Below are positions 17,798 to 26,154 of a DNA stretch of 64,000 nt, in pieces. Within the stretch, counting starts at the first letter, position 1; every line of letters begins with the position of its first letter. The position numbers and the translations under genes are program-made. Under the pieces are notes generated by a model. That model made no database searches. It saw only the letters and a program-made list of their open reading frames with translations, and was not told where the DNA came from. The stretch lies in NCBI RefSeq assembly GCF_900456775.1, contig NZ_UAUL01000009.1, positions 164,833 through 228,832 of the forward strand, read 5' to 3'. This DNA is from Sarcina ventriculi. Lineage in GTDB: Bacteria; Bacillota; Clostridia; Clostridiales; Clostridiaceae.

Positions 17798-19585
17798 TTG
17801 CCTATTCCAGAGCATATTATAGAAAAAGTAAAGGAAGAAAATGACATAGTTGATGTTATATCAGATGTTGTTAGGCTTAAAAGAACTGGAAAAAATTATA
17901 GTGGGTTGTGTCCTTTTCATCATGAAAAGACACCATCTTTTAGTGTTTCTCAGGATAAGCAGATATTTAAATGTTTTGGATGTGGTGAAACAGGAAATGT
18001 TATAAGCTTTGTTATGAAAAATAAATCTATGACTTTCCCAGAAGCAGTAGGATATCTAGCGGATAGAGCAAACATTACTTTAGAATTTGAAGATAAAAAA
18101 TTATCTGTAATTCAAAAAAAGAAAGAAAATATATATAAAATAAATCGAATAATGGGAAGATATTATTATAGCAATCTATTGAAAAATAAAATTGCTATGG
18201 AGTATTTTTTAAGAAGGGGTATAAATGAGAATATATTAAGAAAATTTGGGCTTGGATATTCTCTTGAAGGATGGCAAAATTCAGTAAATTATTTAAAAAA
18301 ATTAGGTATAAGTGAAAATTTAATGCTTGAAACTGGATTTGTTGTAAAAAGTGAGAAGGGTAGAATATACGATAGATTTAGAAATAGAGTTATGTTTCCA
18401 GTTTTTGATCATAATGGAAAAGTGATTGGTTTTGGTGGGCGTGTATTAGATGATTCTAAGCCTAAATATTTAAACTCTCCAGAAACTATATTATTTCAAA
18501 AGGGAACAAATCTTTATGGATTAAATTTTGCAGTTAAAGCTGGTCTTCCAAATAAAGAAATAATTATAGTTGAGGGATATATGGATTGTATATCATTACA
18601 TCAATGTGGAATTACCAATTCAGTAGCATCTTTAGGAACTGCACTTACAGAAAAACAAAGTAGACTTTTAAAAAGATATGTAGATAAAGTTATAATAGCA
18701 TATGATGCAGATGTTGCAGGACAGATGGCAACTCTTAGGGGGCTTGATATTTTAAGAGAAGCAGGTCTTGAAGTTGCAGTTTTAAATATTCCTATGGGAA
18801 AAGATCCAGATGAATTTATAAGAGCAAATGGAAAGGATGCTTTTTTAACTCTTATAAAAAATTCAGAGAGCCTTATGGATTATAAACTTAGAAGAGCTAA
18901 GGAAGGGTTAAACTTTAACAATTTTAAAGATGTGGATATATATTCTCAAAGATTGGTTGATATATTTAAATTTTTAGATCCATTAGAGAGAAGTATTTAT
19001 ATAAAGAAAGTTTCTGAAGATACAAAATTTTCAGAGCAAGCTTTAATTGATTTATTAAATAGAAATCTTAAGATAGATTATAAAAATGAATATAAAATGA
19101 ATAATATAAAAGAATATGGAACAAAATTAAATATAGAACCTATTTACATAAAATGGGAAAGAAATATGCTTAAGCTTTTATGTAAAGAAAAATGGCATGT
19201 TGATATTAGAAATACTTTGACAAAAGATGATTTTATTGATGAAGAACATAAAGAAATTATGGACTTAATTTTAGATACCTTAAATGATACAGATTTTGAA
19301 AATTTAAATAAAAAAATTGAAATAAAATGTGAAAATCCAAAACTTTTAAAAGAATGGTTAAATATTAGAGAACTAGAGTTTTCAGATAATTTTTCAGATA
19401 TAGATATTTTTATAAAAGATTATAAGTATAGAATAAATAAATATAAATTAGAGCAAGAAAACAAAAATATTAAGAAAAGTTTAGGTGTTTTTGAAAGAGA
19501 AGGTAATATAGCAAAAGCTATGGAATTGGTTAAAAAATCAAAAGATATTAGTGATAAACTTAAGGAACTAGAAAGGAGCAAATAA
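17798..19585 (+). CDS. dnaG: DNA primase
   Basis: DnaG synthesises RNA primers at the replication fork and binds the DnaB helicase through its C-terminus. The 595 residues show the CHC2 zinc finger [11 protein letters not shown] with FKCFGCGE (about 38-66), the primase N-terminal domain, the TOPRIM motifs IIVEGYMD (about 260) and YDADVAG (about 305), and a helical C-terminal helicase-binding region. The start is TTG behind AAAGAGGTGGG. rpoD follows closely in the classic macromolecular-synthesis arrangement. Confidence 0.98.
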   Translation: MPIPEHIIEKVKEENDIVDVISDVVRLKRTGKNYSGLCPFHHEKTPSFSVSQDKQIFKCFGCGETGNVISFVMKNKSMTFPEAVGYLADRANITLEFEDKKLSVIQKKKENIYKINRIMGRYYYSNLLKNKIAMEYFLRRGINENILRKFGLGYSLEGWQNSVNYLKKLGISENLMLETGFVVKSEKGRIYDRFRNRVMFPVFDHNGKVIGFGGRVLDDSKPKYLNSPETILFQKGTNLYGLNFAVKAGLPNKEIIIVEGYMDCISLHQCGITNSVASLGTALTEKQSRLLKRYVDKVIIAYDADVAGQMATLRGLDILREAGLEVAVLNIPMGKDPDEFIRANGKDAFLTLIKNSESLMDYKLRRAKEGLNFNNFKDVDIYSQRLVDIFKFLDPLERSIYIKKVSEDTKFSEQALIDLLNRNLKIDYKNEYKMNNIKEYGTKLNIEPIYIKWERNMLKLLCKEKWHVDIRNTLTKDDFIDEEHKEIMDLILDTLNDTDFENLNKKIEIKCENPKLLKEWLNIRELEFSDNFSDIDIFIKDYKYRINKYKLEQENKNIKKSLGVFEREGNIAKAMELVKKSKDISDKLKELERSK

Positions 19586-19611
19586 GATATATGGTGGAAG
19601 GCGGTAATAAT

Positions 19612-20724
19612 ATGAAAACTAAAGTAACAGCCAAAGAAGGAAACAAAAATAATAAGGCTGATATGAAAGATAAATCTACAAAAATGGTTTTAGTTAAAAA
19701 ACTGATAGAAAAAGGTAAAAAAAGTGGTGCATTAACTTATAAAGAAATAATGGATGAATTAGATGAAATAGATTTAAGTCCAGATCAAATAGAAAAAATA
19801 TATGAAGTATTAGAATCTATGGGAATCGAAGTTATAAGTGATATAGAACAAGAAAGTGTTGAAGAAGATTTAGATTTAAGTGTTCCAGAAGGAATTGCTA
19901 TAGATGACCCTGTAAGAATGTACTTAAAAGAAATAGGAAAAGTTCCACTATTATCATCAGAGGAAGAGATAGAACTTGCAAATAGAATCGAAAATGGTGA
20001 TCAATATGCTAAGAAAAAATTAGCAGAAGCCAATCTTAGACTTGTTGTAAGTATAGCTAAAAGATATGTAGGAAGAGGTATGTTATTTTTAGATCTTATA
20101 CAAGAGGGTAATTTAGGGCTTATAAAAGCTGTTGAAAAATTTGATTATAGAAAGGGATTTAAGTTTTCAACTTATGCTACATGGTGGATTAGACAGGCGA
20201 TAACAAGAGCAATAGCCGATCAAGCAAGAACTATAAGAATACCAGTTCATATGGTTGAAACTATAAATAAACTTATAAGAATTCAAAGACAATTGCTTCA
20301 AGAATTAGGAAGAGATCCTCTACCAGAAGAATTATCTAAGCATATGGATATGCCTGTTGATAAAGTACGTGAGATATTAAAAATTGCTCAAGAACCAGTT
20401 TCTTTGGAAACACCAATAGGAGAAGAAGAAGATTCACATCTTGGAGATTTTATACCAGATGATGATGCACCTGCTCCAGCAGAAGCAGCTGCATTTACAA
20501 TGCTTAAAGAACAACTTATAAATGTCTTAGATACTTTAACTCCAAGGGAAGAAAAAGTATTAAGATTAAGATTTGGCTTAGATGATGGAAGAGCAAGAAC
20601 ATTAGAGGAAGTTGGTAAAGAATTTAACGTAACAAGGGAAAGAATTAGACAAATAGAAGCTAAAGCACTTAGAAAATTGAGACATCCAAGTAGAAGTAAA
20701 AAACTAAAAGATTATTTGGATTAA
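19612..20724 (+). CDS. rpoD: RNA polymerase primary sigma factor SigA (RpoD)
   Basis: The housekeeping sigma-70 factor. From the preferred start it is 370 residues, with a basic N-terminal region 1.1-like segment, region 1.2 ([16 protein letters not shown]), region 2 with [13 protein letters not shown] for -10 recognition, region 3, and region 4 with [19 protein letters not shown] for -35 recognition. An in-frame ATG at 19591 is possible. The AAGGCGG just upstream of 19612 gives better spacing, and the residues between are not family-like. A terminator directly follows the stop. Confidence 0.97.
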   Translation: MKTKVTAKEGNKNNKADMKDKSTKMVLVKKLIEKGKKSGALTYKEIMDELDEIDLSPDQIEKIYEVLESMGIEVISDIEQESVEEDLDLSVPEGIAIDDPVRMYLKEIGKVPLLSSEEEIELANRIENGDQYAKKKLAEANLRLVVSIAKRYVGRGMLFLDLIQEGNLGLIKAVEKFDYRKGFKFSTYATWWIRQAITRAIADQARTIRIPVHMVETINKLIRIQRQLLQELGRDPLPEELSKHMDMPVDKVREILKIAQEPVSLETPIGEEEDSHLGDFIPDDDAPAPAEAAAFTMLKEQLINVLDTLTPREEKVLRLRFGLDDGRARTLEEVGKEFNVTRERIRQIEAKALRKLRHPSRSKKLKDYLD

Positions 20725-20748
20725 GCACCTTTATATAAGGTGCTTTTC
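20724..20748 (+). terminator. Terminator of dnaG-rpoD
   Basis: An 8-bp stem (20724-20731 with 20737-20744) includes the last base of the rpoD stop codon, has a TATAT loop and is followed by TTTTCCTTT. Confidence 0.85.
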
Positions 20749-20792
20749 CTTTAATAATAAAAAAATAAAACGCATTAAGAAAGAGAGAGATT

Positions 20793-21485
20793 ATGGAACT
20801 TAGCAAAAGATTAATGAAAATAGCAAGTTATGTAAATTATTGTGAAGCCATAGCGGATATAGGAACAGACCATGGATATATACCTATATATCTTGTGAAA
20901 AATAATAAATGTAATAGTGCTATTGCTAGTGATATAAACAAGGGGCCGATAGAGAAAGCATCAACTAATATAAGATTTGAAGGACTTTCTGAGAAGATTA
21001 AATGCCTTTTAGGGGGAGGGCTTAAACCTCTAAAAGTAGGAGAAGTAAATGGAGTTATAATTGCTGGAATGGGAGGAAATTTAATAAGAGATATTATTTT
21101 AGAAGATATAGAAAAGGTTAAATTATATGACTTTTTAATACTACAACCTGCCCAAAATCCAGAAGTTTTAAGGGAATTTTTATATAATAATAATTTTGAG
21201 ATATTAAATGAAGATTTGATATTAGATGATGGAAAGTTTTATGAACTCTTTAAAGTGAAATATAATGAAAATGCTAAAAAAATAAATATTAAGGATGAAA
21301 TATCTTATGAGATAAGCTCTATTTTGCTAGAAAGCAATAATAGTTTAGTAAAAGATTATATAAAATCAAAAATAAAAAAGTACGAAAATATAATAAGTTA
21401 TATAAAAGATGATACAAGTCTTGCTAAAAAGAAAAAAGATATTTTAAATGAAAAGATAGATAAGCTTAAGGAGATGATTTCTTGA
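20793..21485 (+). CDS. trmK: tRNA (adenine22-N1)-methyltransferase TrmK
   Basis: TrmK methylates A22 of tRNAs in Gram-positives using SAM. The 230 residues carry the Rossmann motif ADIGTDHGYIPIYLV (about 21-35), the catalytic/substrate segment IAGMGGNLIRDI (about 89-100) and LQPAQNPEVLREF (about 112). The C-terminal third is a lysine-rich coiled coil, as in Bacillus YqfN. AAGAAAGAGAGA precedes the ATG. It overlaps the next gene by four bases (TTGA), the common trmK-nif3 pairing. Confidence 0.93.
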   Translation: MELSKRLMKIASYVNYCEAIADIGTDHGYIPIYLVKNNKCNSAIASDINKGPIEKASTNIRFEGLSEKIKCLLGGGLKPLKVGEVNGVIIAGMGGNLIRDIILEDIEKVKLYDFLILQPAQNPEVLREFLYNNNFEILNEDLILDDGKFYELFKVKYNENAKKINIKDEISYEISSILLESNNSLVKDYIKSKIKKYENIISYIKDDTSLAKKKKDILNEKIDKLKEMIS

Positions 21486-22279
21486 TATTAAAGGATATTA
21501 TAGGATATGTTGAAGAGATAGCACCAATAAATTTAAAAGAAAATTTTGATAATGTTGGTTTAATTGTAGGAAGTGATAAAAGCAATATAAAAAATGTTTT
21601 AGTTGCTTTAGATTGTACAAAAAAAGTTATAGAGGAAGCAAAATCTATAAATGCTGATTTGATTTTAACTCACCATCCGCTTATATTTAGAAAGATAAAT
21701 TCTGTAACAGATAATACTCTCTTAGGCGCTAAAATAATAGAACTTATAAAATCAGATATAAATGTTTATTCAGCTCATACTAATTTAGATAGTGCAAAGG
21801 GAGGAATAAATGATACAATAGCACAAATTTTAGAATATGAAACTTGCAGTATAATAGATGAATCTACCGAAGATAAAGAGTGTGGGATAGGTAGATTCTT
21901 GAAATTGAAAAATGAAAATACTTTAGAAGATATAATAAATTTATTTAAAAGTGAATTAGATATTAAAGATTTAAGATATACAGGGAACTTAAATGATAAA
22001 GTAACAAAAGTGGCTATAATAAATGGTAGTGGTCAAGATTTTTTTGAAATATCTAGGAATTTAGGAGCAGAATTGATAATGACAGGGGATACTACTTATC
22101 ATTTTACATCTGATTATACTGAAATGGGAATAGATATAATAGATTTAGGACACTTTAATTCAGAATGGCCAGTTTTTGTAAAGATAGTTAAAGAATTAGA
22201 AAAAAAAATAAGGCACAAAAATCAAGATATTAAATTTTATTATTCAAAAGTTTCAAAAGATCCATATAATTTTATTTAA
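21482..22279 (+). CDS. Nif3-like dinuclear metal-centre protein (YqfO family)
   Basis: A member of the NIF3/DUF34 family, hexameric proteins with a two-metal site; the cellular role is debated. The short 265-residue form has NVGLIVGS (about 23-30), the metal ligands LTHHPLIF (about 61-68) and SAHTNLDSAKGGIND (about 97-111), and a C-terminal GDTTYHF with LGHFNSEWPVF (about 214-238). The CutA-like insert of longer YqfO proteins is missing. The start is TTG overlapping the trmK stop, behind AAGGAGA. Confidence 0.9.
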   Translation: MILKDIIGYVEEIAPINLKENFDNVGLIVGSDKSNIKNVLVALDCTKKVIEEAKSINADLILTHHPLIFRKINSVTDNTLLGAKIIELIKSDINVYSAHTNLDSAKGGINDTIAQILEYETCSIIDESTEDKECGIGRFLKLKNENTLEDIINLFKSELDIKDLRYTGNLNDKVTKVAIINGSGQDFFEISRNLGAELIMTGDTTYHFTSDYTEMGIDIIDLGHFNSEWPVFVKIVKELEKKIRHKNQDIKFYYSKVSKDPYNFI

Positions 22280-22386
22280 AAATTTTAATGAAATTAGCAT
22301 CAAATTTTTAGCTATAAAACTAATGTGTTTTGGATAATATTAAGAGTGTAAAGATTATAATGAACATAAATTTTAATAAAAATATG

Positions 22387-22415
22387 TTGTAAAATTTATG
22401 ACTATGTGATAATAT
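22387..22415 (+). promoter_or_regulatory. Probable promoter of rnpB
   Basis: TTGTAA (22387-22392) and TAATAT (22410-22415) with a 17-base spacer lie a few bases upstream of the predicted RNase P RNA 5' end. Confidence 0.5.
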
Positions 22416-22421
22416 TAATTT

Positions 22422-22765
22422 TGCGAGTAAGCCAGATAATCGCTGCTAACTTAAGTTAGGAGAGGAAAGTCCGAGCTCCATAGGGCAGGGTGCTGGATAA
22501 CGTCCAGTGAAGGCGACTTTAAGGATAGTGCAACAGAGATATACCGCCTAAATTTTTTAGGTAAGGGTGGAAAGGTGAGGTAAGAGCTCACCAGCATATA
22601 GGTGACTATATGGCTATGTAAACCCCACCTGGAGCAAGGCTAAATAGAAGGACATATAGGGATTGCCCGTCCCGTCCTCGGGTATGCCGCTTGAGCCTAA
22701 TGGTAACGTTAGGCCTAGATAGATGATTATCAAATACAGAACTCGGCTTATAGACTTGTCTCGTA
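22422..22765 (+). ncRNA. rnpB: RNase P RNA, class B
   Basis: This is the catalytic RNA of RNase P, which removes 5' leaders from tRNA precursors. The conserved cores are visible: GAGGAAAGTCCGAGCTCC near 22462, GGGCAGGGTGCTGGATAACG near 22485, TGTAAACCCCACCTGGAG near 22617, and ACAGAACTCGGCTTATAGAC near 22737. The ends pair (TGCGAG at 22422 with CTCGTA at 22760), forming helix P1. The layout fits the Bacillus-type B structure. A terminator hairpin follows immediately. Confidence 0.97.
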
Positions 22766-22766
22766 T

Positions 22767-22814
22767 AAAAGCTTCTAAAATCGTTGAAATTTCTTCGATT
22801 CGAAGCTTTTTTAT
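22767..22814 (+). terminator. Terminator of rnpB
   Basis: A stem of AAAAGCTTC (22767-22775) with GAAGCTTTT (22802-22810) encloses an inner AATCG/CGATT helix and is followed by T-rich sequence. Confidence 0.85.
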
Positions 22815-22938
22815 TTATATAAATAGATATTATAATATAATGATTATGATTAAATAAGTTAGGATAGTTTTAAATAATATTAAATTCAGCATTAAAATAA
22901 AGCCATAAATTAAAATTTAATATTGAGAGGTGAGATAT

Positions 22939-23973
22939 GTGAATAATGAGCTTTTAATGGATTATATTAGTATAGTTAGAAATTATTTAAACTATACATA
23001 TAGTGATAAAATAGAAGTTAGCGATAGAAATGCTTTAACATTTTTTTATTTGGCAAAATATTCGAATATTAAAGAAAAAAAATTAACTGATGAAGAAACT
23101 ATAAAAAGCATGACTAAAGGAGAAAACGATAAGGGGATTTGTGGAATTTATATGAACGATGAAAATAGTGATATTTTAGAAGTTCATTTGATAAAAACAA
23201 GATATATAAATGCTTTTAATAAATGTTCACTTACAGAAGAAGATATGAATGAGACTATAAATAATTTTAAGGAGTTTCCATATATAAAAGATTGTAATGA
23301 ATCAATTAATTATTGGCAAAAAAGATTTTTAGAATGCAGGGATAAATTTAAAGAAATTAAAATAAAATTTGTATTATTAACAAATGGATATGTAAGTCCT
23401 TATTCAAAAAAGAAAGCTTTAGAAAATTCTATAAATGTTTTTGATAAAGAAGGGGCTATATTTATTCATGAAGCTGTAAAAGTAATTGATATATATAAAT
23501 TTGAAAAGCTAGATTATTATAATAATTTAGAAGTAAAGAAAGTGTTTGATGATGAAAGTAATATAAATTTACGTAGAATTATAATGATTTACAATCTTAG
23601 AGCAAAAATTGAAACATGGTTATATAAATCTAAAGTAAATAACATAATAGAAAATTTAATAAATAAAAATTCTAGAGAAGAAGTTATGAATTACATGCTT
23701 TATATTTTTGTGAAGCTTGTAAAATTTTATGATGTAAAAACGGTTGAAGATAGGATAGAATTATTAAAATATAATTTTGATAAATTTGTAAATAATATAG
23801 ATGAAGATAATAAGGTTTTAGAAATTACAACTTTAGAGGAACCATTTATAAGTACAATTAAATTATTTTTACATGATAGCGATATCTTAATTGATAATCA
23901 ATTAATTGAATTAAAATGGAATGAATCATATGAAAAGGCTTTTATTAGAGCTTTTAATAATGTTAAAAAGTAG
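22939..23973 (+). CDS. AIPR-like protein with degenerate nuclease motif
   Basis: A 344-residue protein with no recognised housekeeping role. Residues about 30-95 follow the N-terminal pattern of AIPR (abortive-infection phage resistance) proteins: NALTFFYLAKYSNI, a helix with TDEETIKSMTKGENDKGI, a strand IYMNDENSDILEVHLIKTRY. In active AIPR proteins this is a PD-(D/E)xK site of the type nDkGID...QSKY. Here the Asp is Cys68 and QSK is KTR (86-88), so nuclease activity looks lost. FKEIKIKFVLLTNG (about 135) also fits. GTG at 22939 follows GAGGTG; a GTG at 22930 is possible. The family call is from motif memory, moderate confidence. Confidence 0.55.
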   Translation: MNNELLMDYISIVRNYLNYTYSDKIEVSDRNALTFFYLAKYSNIKEKKLTDEETIKSMTKGENDKGICGIYMNDENSDILEVHLIKTRYINAFNKCSLTEEDMNETINNFKEFPYIKDCNESINYWQKRFLECRDKFKEIKIKFVLLTNGYVSPYSKKKALENSINVFDKEGAIFIHEAVKVIDIYKFEKLDYYNNLEVKKVFDDESNINLRRIIMIYNLRAKIETWLYKSKVNNIIENLINKNSREEVMNYMLYIFVKLVKFYDVKTVEDRIELLKYNFDKFVNNIDEDNKVLEITTLEEPFISTIKLFLHDSDILIDNQLIELKWNESYEKAFIRAFNNVKK

Positions 23974-23982
23974 ATAAAAGTG

Positions 23983-24018
23983 AAACCACAATATATTTAA
24001 ATATATTGTGGTTTTTAT
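23983..24018. terminator. Bidirectional terminator
   Basis: A perfect palindrome (23983-23998 with 23999-24014) with A-run and T-run flanks lies between the convergent AIPR-like and aminopeptidase genes. Confidence 0.85.
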
Positions 24019-24061
24019 TTAACTCGATTGCTAAAATAATGGATAAATGGTTTGAAAGTTA

Positions 24062-25294
24062 TTAAAATGCCCAGTTACCATTAACAAATATATCAAATTT
24101 TTCGTTATCATATGTAGTACCAGTTATTTGTAAATCTTTTGTTCCTATCATAAAATCAACATGAGTTAATGAATCATTAGCCCCTTCTTTTAGAAGTTCT
24201 TCTTCGCTCATCTTTTCACCATCTTTGATGCATAGGGAGTATGCTTTACCAAAAGCTAAATGACATGATGCATTTTCATCATATAATGTGTTAAAAAATA
24301 TAATATTTGAATTTGAAATAGGGGAATTGTAAGGAACTAATGCTACTTCGCCTAAGTATTTCGCTCCTTCATCAGTATCTAAAAGATTTTTAAGTGTTTC
24401 ATAACCCTCTTCAGCTGAGAAATCAACAACCTTTCCATCTTTAAAAGTTAAAGAGAAATTGTTTATTAAATTACCACCATAGTTAAGTGGCATAGAACTT
24501 ACAACTTTACCGTTAACACCTGTTTTTTTAGGCATAGAGAAAATTTCTTCTGTTGGCATGTTTGCTATAAATTCTGTTCCATCTTGAGTAAATTCAGCTC
24601 CACCAGCCCATAAATGTTTTTCAGGAAGTTGAATGATTAAGTCAGTTCCTAAGGAGTTTGTGTAATGAAGGGATTTAAATCTTTTAGAATTTAAAAAATC
24701 CATATTTTTCTTTAAAGTATTTTTATGCTCTTCCCAAGCTTTTACAGGATCTTGGGAATCAACTCTAACTATTTTAAATATTGCATCCCAAAGTTTTTCA
24801 ACAGCCTCATCTTCTGAAACGTTTGGAAAGACCTTTTTAGCCCATCCAACAGTTGGAATAGATACAATAGACCAAGCATTTTCGTTGCTCATAAGTCTAC
24901 TACTAAACTCTCTAGAGGCTATGCTAGATGCTTTTCTAAATGTGGCTACTTTTTTAGGATCAACATCTTTTAGAAGTTCTGGGTCTGATGCTGATATACT
25001 TAAAAAACATGCTCCCTCTTTAGCATAACTTAATCTTGATTCTTTAACCCATTCAGGAACAGTTTCAAAAACTTCCATAGGAGAATATTTATATTTTAGT
25101 TTTCCAGTTAATTCATCATTCCATTGAACAACGACTTCTTTTGCTCCTTTAATATAAGCCTCTTCAACTAGCATTCTTGTAAATTTGGCACATTCTATTG
25201 GAGAAGATATTACAAGAGTTTGATTTTTTTGCACATTAACTCCTTGATAAATAGCAAGCTTTGCGTATTTTTTTAATAAATTTTCTTTATTCAT
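24062..25294 (-). CDS. Aminopeptidase, M29 (AmpS/PepS/aminopeptidase T) family
   Basis: A cytoplasmic metallo-aminopeptidase with two co-catalytic metal ions. The 410-residue length is normal. Conserved elements are PTEEIFSMPKKTGVNGKV (about 247-264), the metal-binding glutamates of this family, AEEGYETL (about 295), CHLAFGKAY (about 347) and the C-terminal HVDFMIGTKDL (about 380). The N-terminal domain contains LVISSPIECAKFTR. A single-gene unit is likely, with its own promoter in the 156-base gap to the next minus-strand gene. Confidence 0.92.
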   Translation of the reverse strand: MNKENLLKKYAKLAIYQGVNVQKNQTLVISSPIECAKFTRMLVEEAYIKGAKEVVVQWNDELTGKLKYKYSPMEVFETVPEWVKESRLSYAKEGACFLSISASDPELLKDVDPKKVATFRKASSIASREFSSRLMSNENAWSIVSIPTVGWAKKVFPNVSEDEAVEKLWDAIFKIVRVDSQDPVKAWEEHKNTLKKNMDFLNSKRFKSLHYTNSLGTDLIIQLPEKHLWAGGAEFTQDGTEFIANMPTEEIFSMPKKTGVNGKVVSSMPLNYGGNLINNFSLTFKDGKVVDFSAEEGYETLKNLLDTDEGAKYLGEVALVPYNSPISNSNIIFFNTLYDENASCHLAFGKAYSLCIKDGEKMSEEELLKEGANDSLTHVDFMIGTKDLQITGTTYDNEKFDIFVNGNWAF

Positions 25295-25450
25295 TATTAC
25301 ACCTTCTTTAAATATATATTTGTATTTTTTTCTTAAGCAATTGTTATTTTAGAAAAGTATTAAAAATTTAATTTTATTTGTCCAAAATAAATATCATCTT
25401 AAGTATAAATATATTTAATTATAATAGAGTTATTAAATAAGAACAAATAT

Positions 25451-25951
25451 TTAAGCATTATTTAACATTAAATTCTTGTAAAATTCATCAGAAGATGGAT
25501 TATTGCAACCATAATCTATTAAGTAGTATTCGTTATTTAATATGCCCCAAGATGATGTTTTTTTTAAATCATTTTTAAATAAATCAAAAGTATTTGCAAA
25601 GAGTATAATGTTAGATTCTAGGTTTTCATCATTTCTTAAATCCTTAATATCAATAAATTCTTTATTATAGATATTAATATATGGAAGTGCTCTTAGCATT
25701 ATTAAATATTTATTGTTACAAAATATAACAGGACATAGATATTTTCTAAAATTATTGCCACACGAATTATAAATATAATTCTCAATAAAGTTTTGCATAA
25801 GTCCATCAGGGCTTTTAGCAACCTTTAAAACTAGATAATCATTAAGGGCAAAAGTTAATCGTGAAATACCTTCACCTAAAAATATTAAATTTTTTTTAAA
25901 GTAATTTATAGATGACTTATTATTAAATTTTTCAAAATTCAAGTTATCCAT
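25451..25951 (-). CDS. Small protein-kinase-like fold (probable pseudokinase)
   Basis: A 166-residue protein of unknown function that looks like a compressed protein-kinase fold. FLGEGISRLTFALNDYLVLKVAKS (about 24-47, read as a glycine loop then the VLKVA lysine strand) is followed by a hinge LIMLRALPY (about 84) and a C-terminal SSWGILNNEYYLIDYGC (about 132-148) in place of the catalytic and DFG segments. The HRD aspartate is not visible and the usual C-lobe is absent. A pseudokinase is inferred. It is an isolated minus-strand gene before polA. Confidence 0.55.
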   Translation of the reverse strand: MDNLNFEKFNNKSSINYFKKNLIFLGEGISRLTFALNDYLVLKVAKSPDGLMQNFIENYIYNSCGNNFRKYLCPVIFCNNKYLIMLRALPYINIYNKEFIDIKDLRNDENLESNIILFANTFDLFKNDLKKTSSWGILNNEYYLIDYGCNNPSSDEFYKNLMLNNA

Positions 25952-26057
25952 GAAAAACTCACTGACAGATATTTGTTAATAATATATTTTATTATAAAAG
26001 TGTTAAAAGTGAATTGATTTTTATATTTTAATTTTGAAATTAATGAATTTTACGATA

Positions 26058-26097
26058 TAGTATAATATATTAAGTATTTTTAGTAGTATAATATATT
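26058..26097 (+). repeat. Direct repeat of TAGTATAATATATT upstream of polA
   Basis: The 14-base sequence TAGTATAATATATT occurs at 26058-26071 and 26084-26097. Each copy contains TATAAT, so they could be tandem -10 boxes of polA. The 26-bp spacing would also suit a regulator binding site. No clear -35 was found. Confidence 0.45.
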
Positions 26098-26154
26098 TTA
26101 TTAATTTTGAAATAATAGTTAAATACTAATAGTTAATCGGTTTGGAGGATAAAT

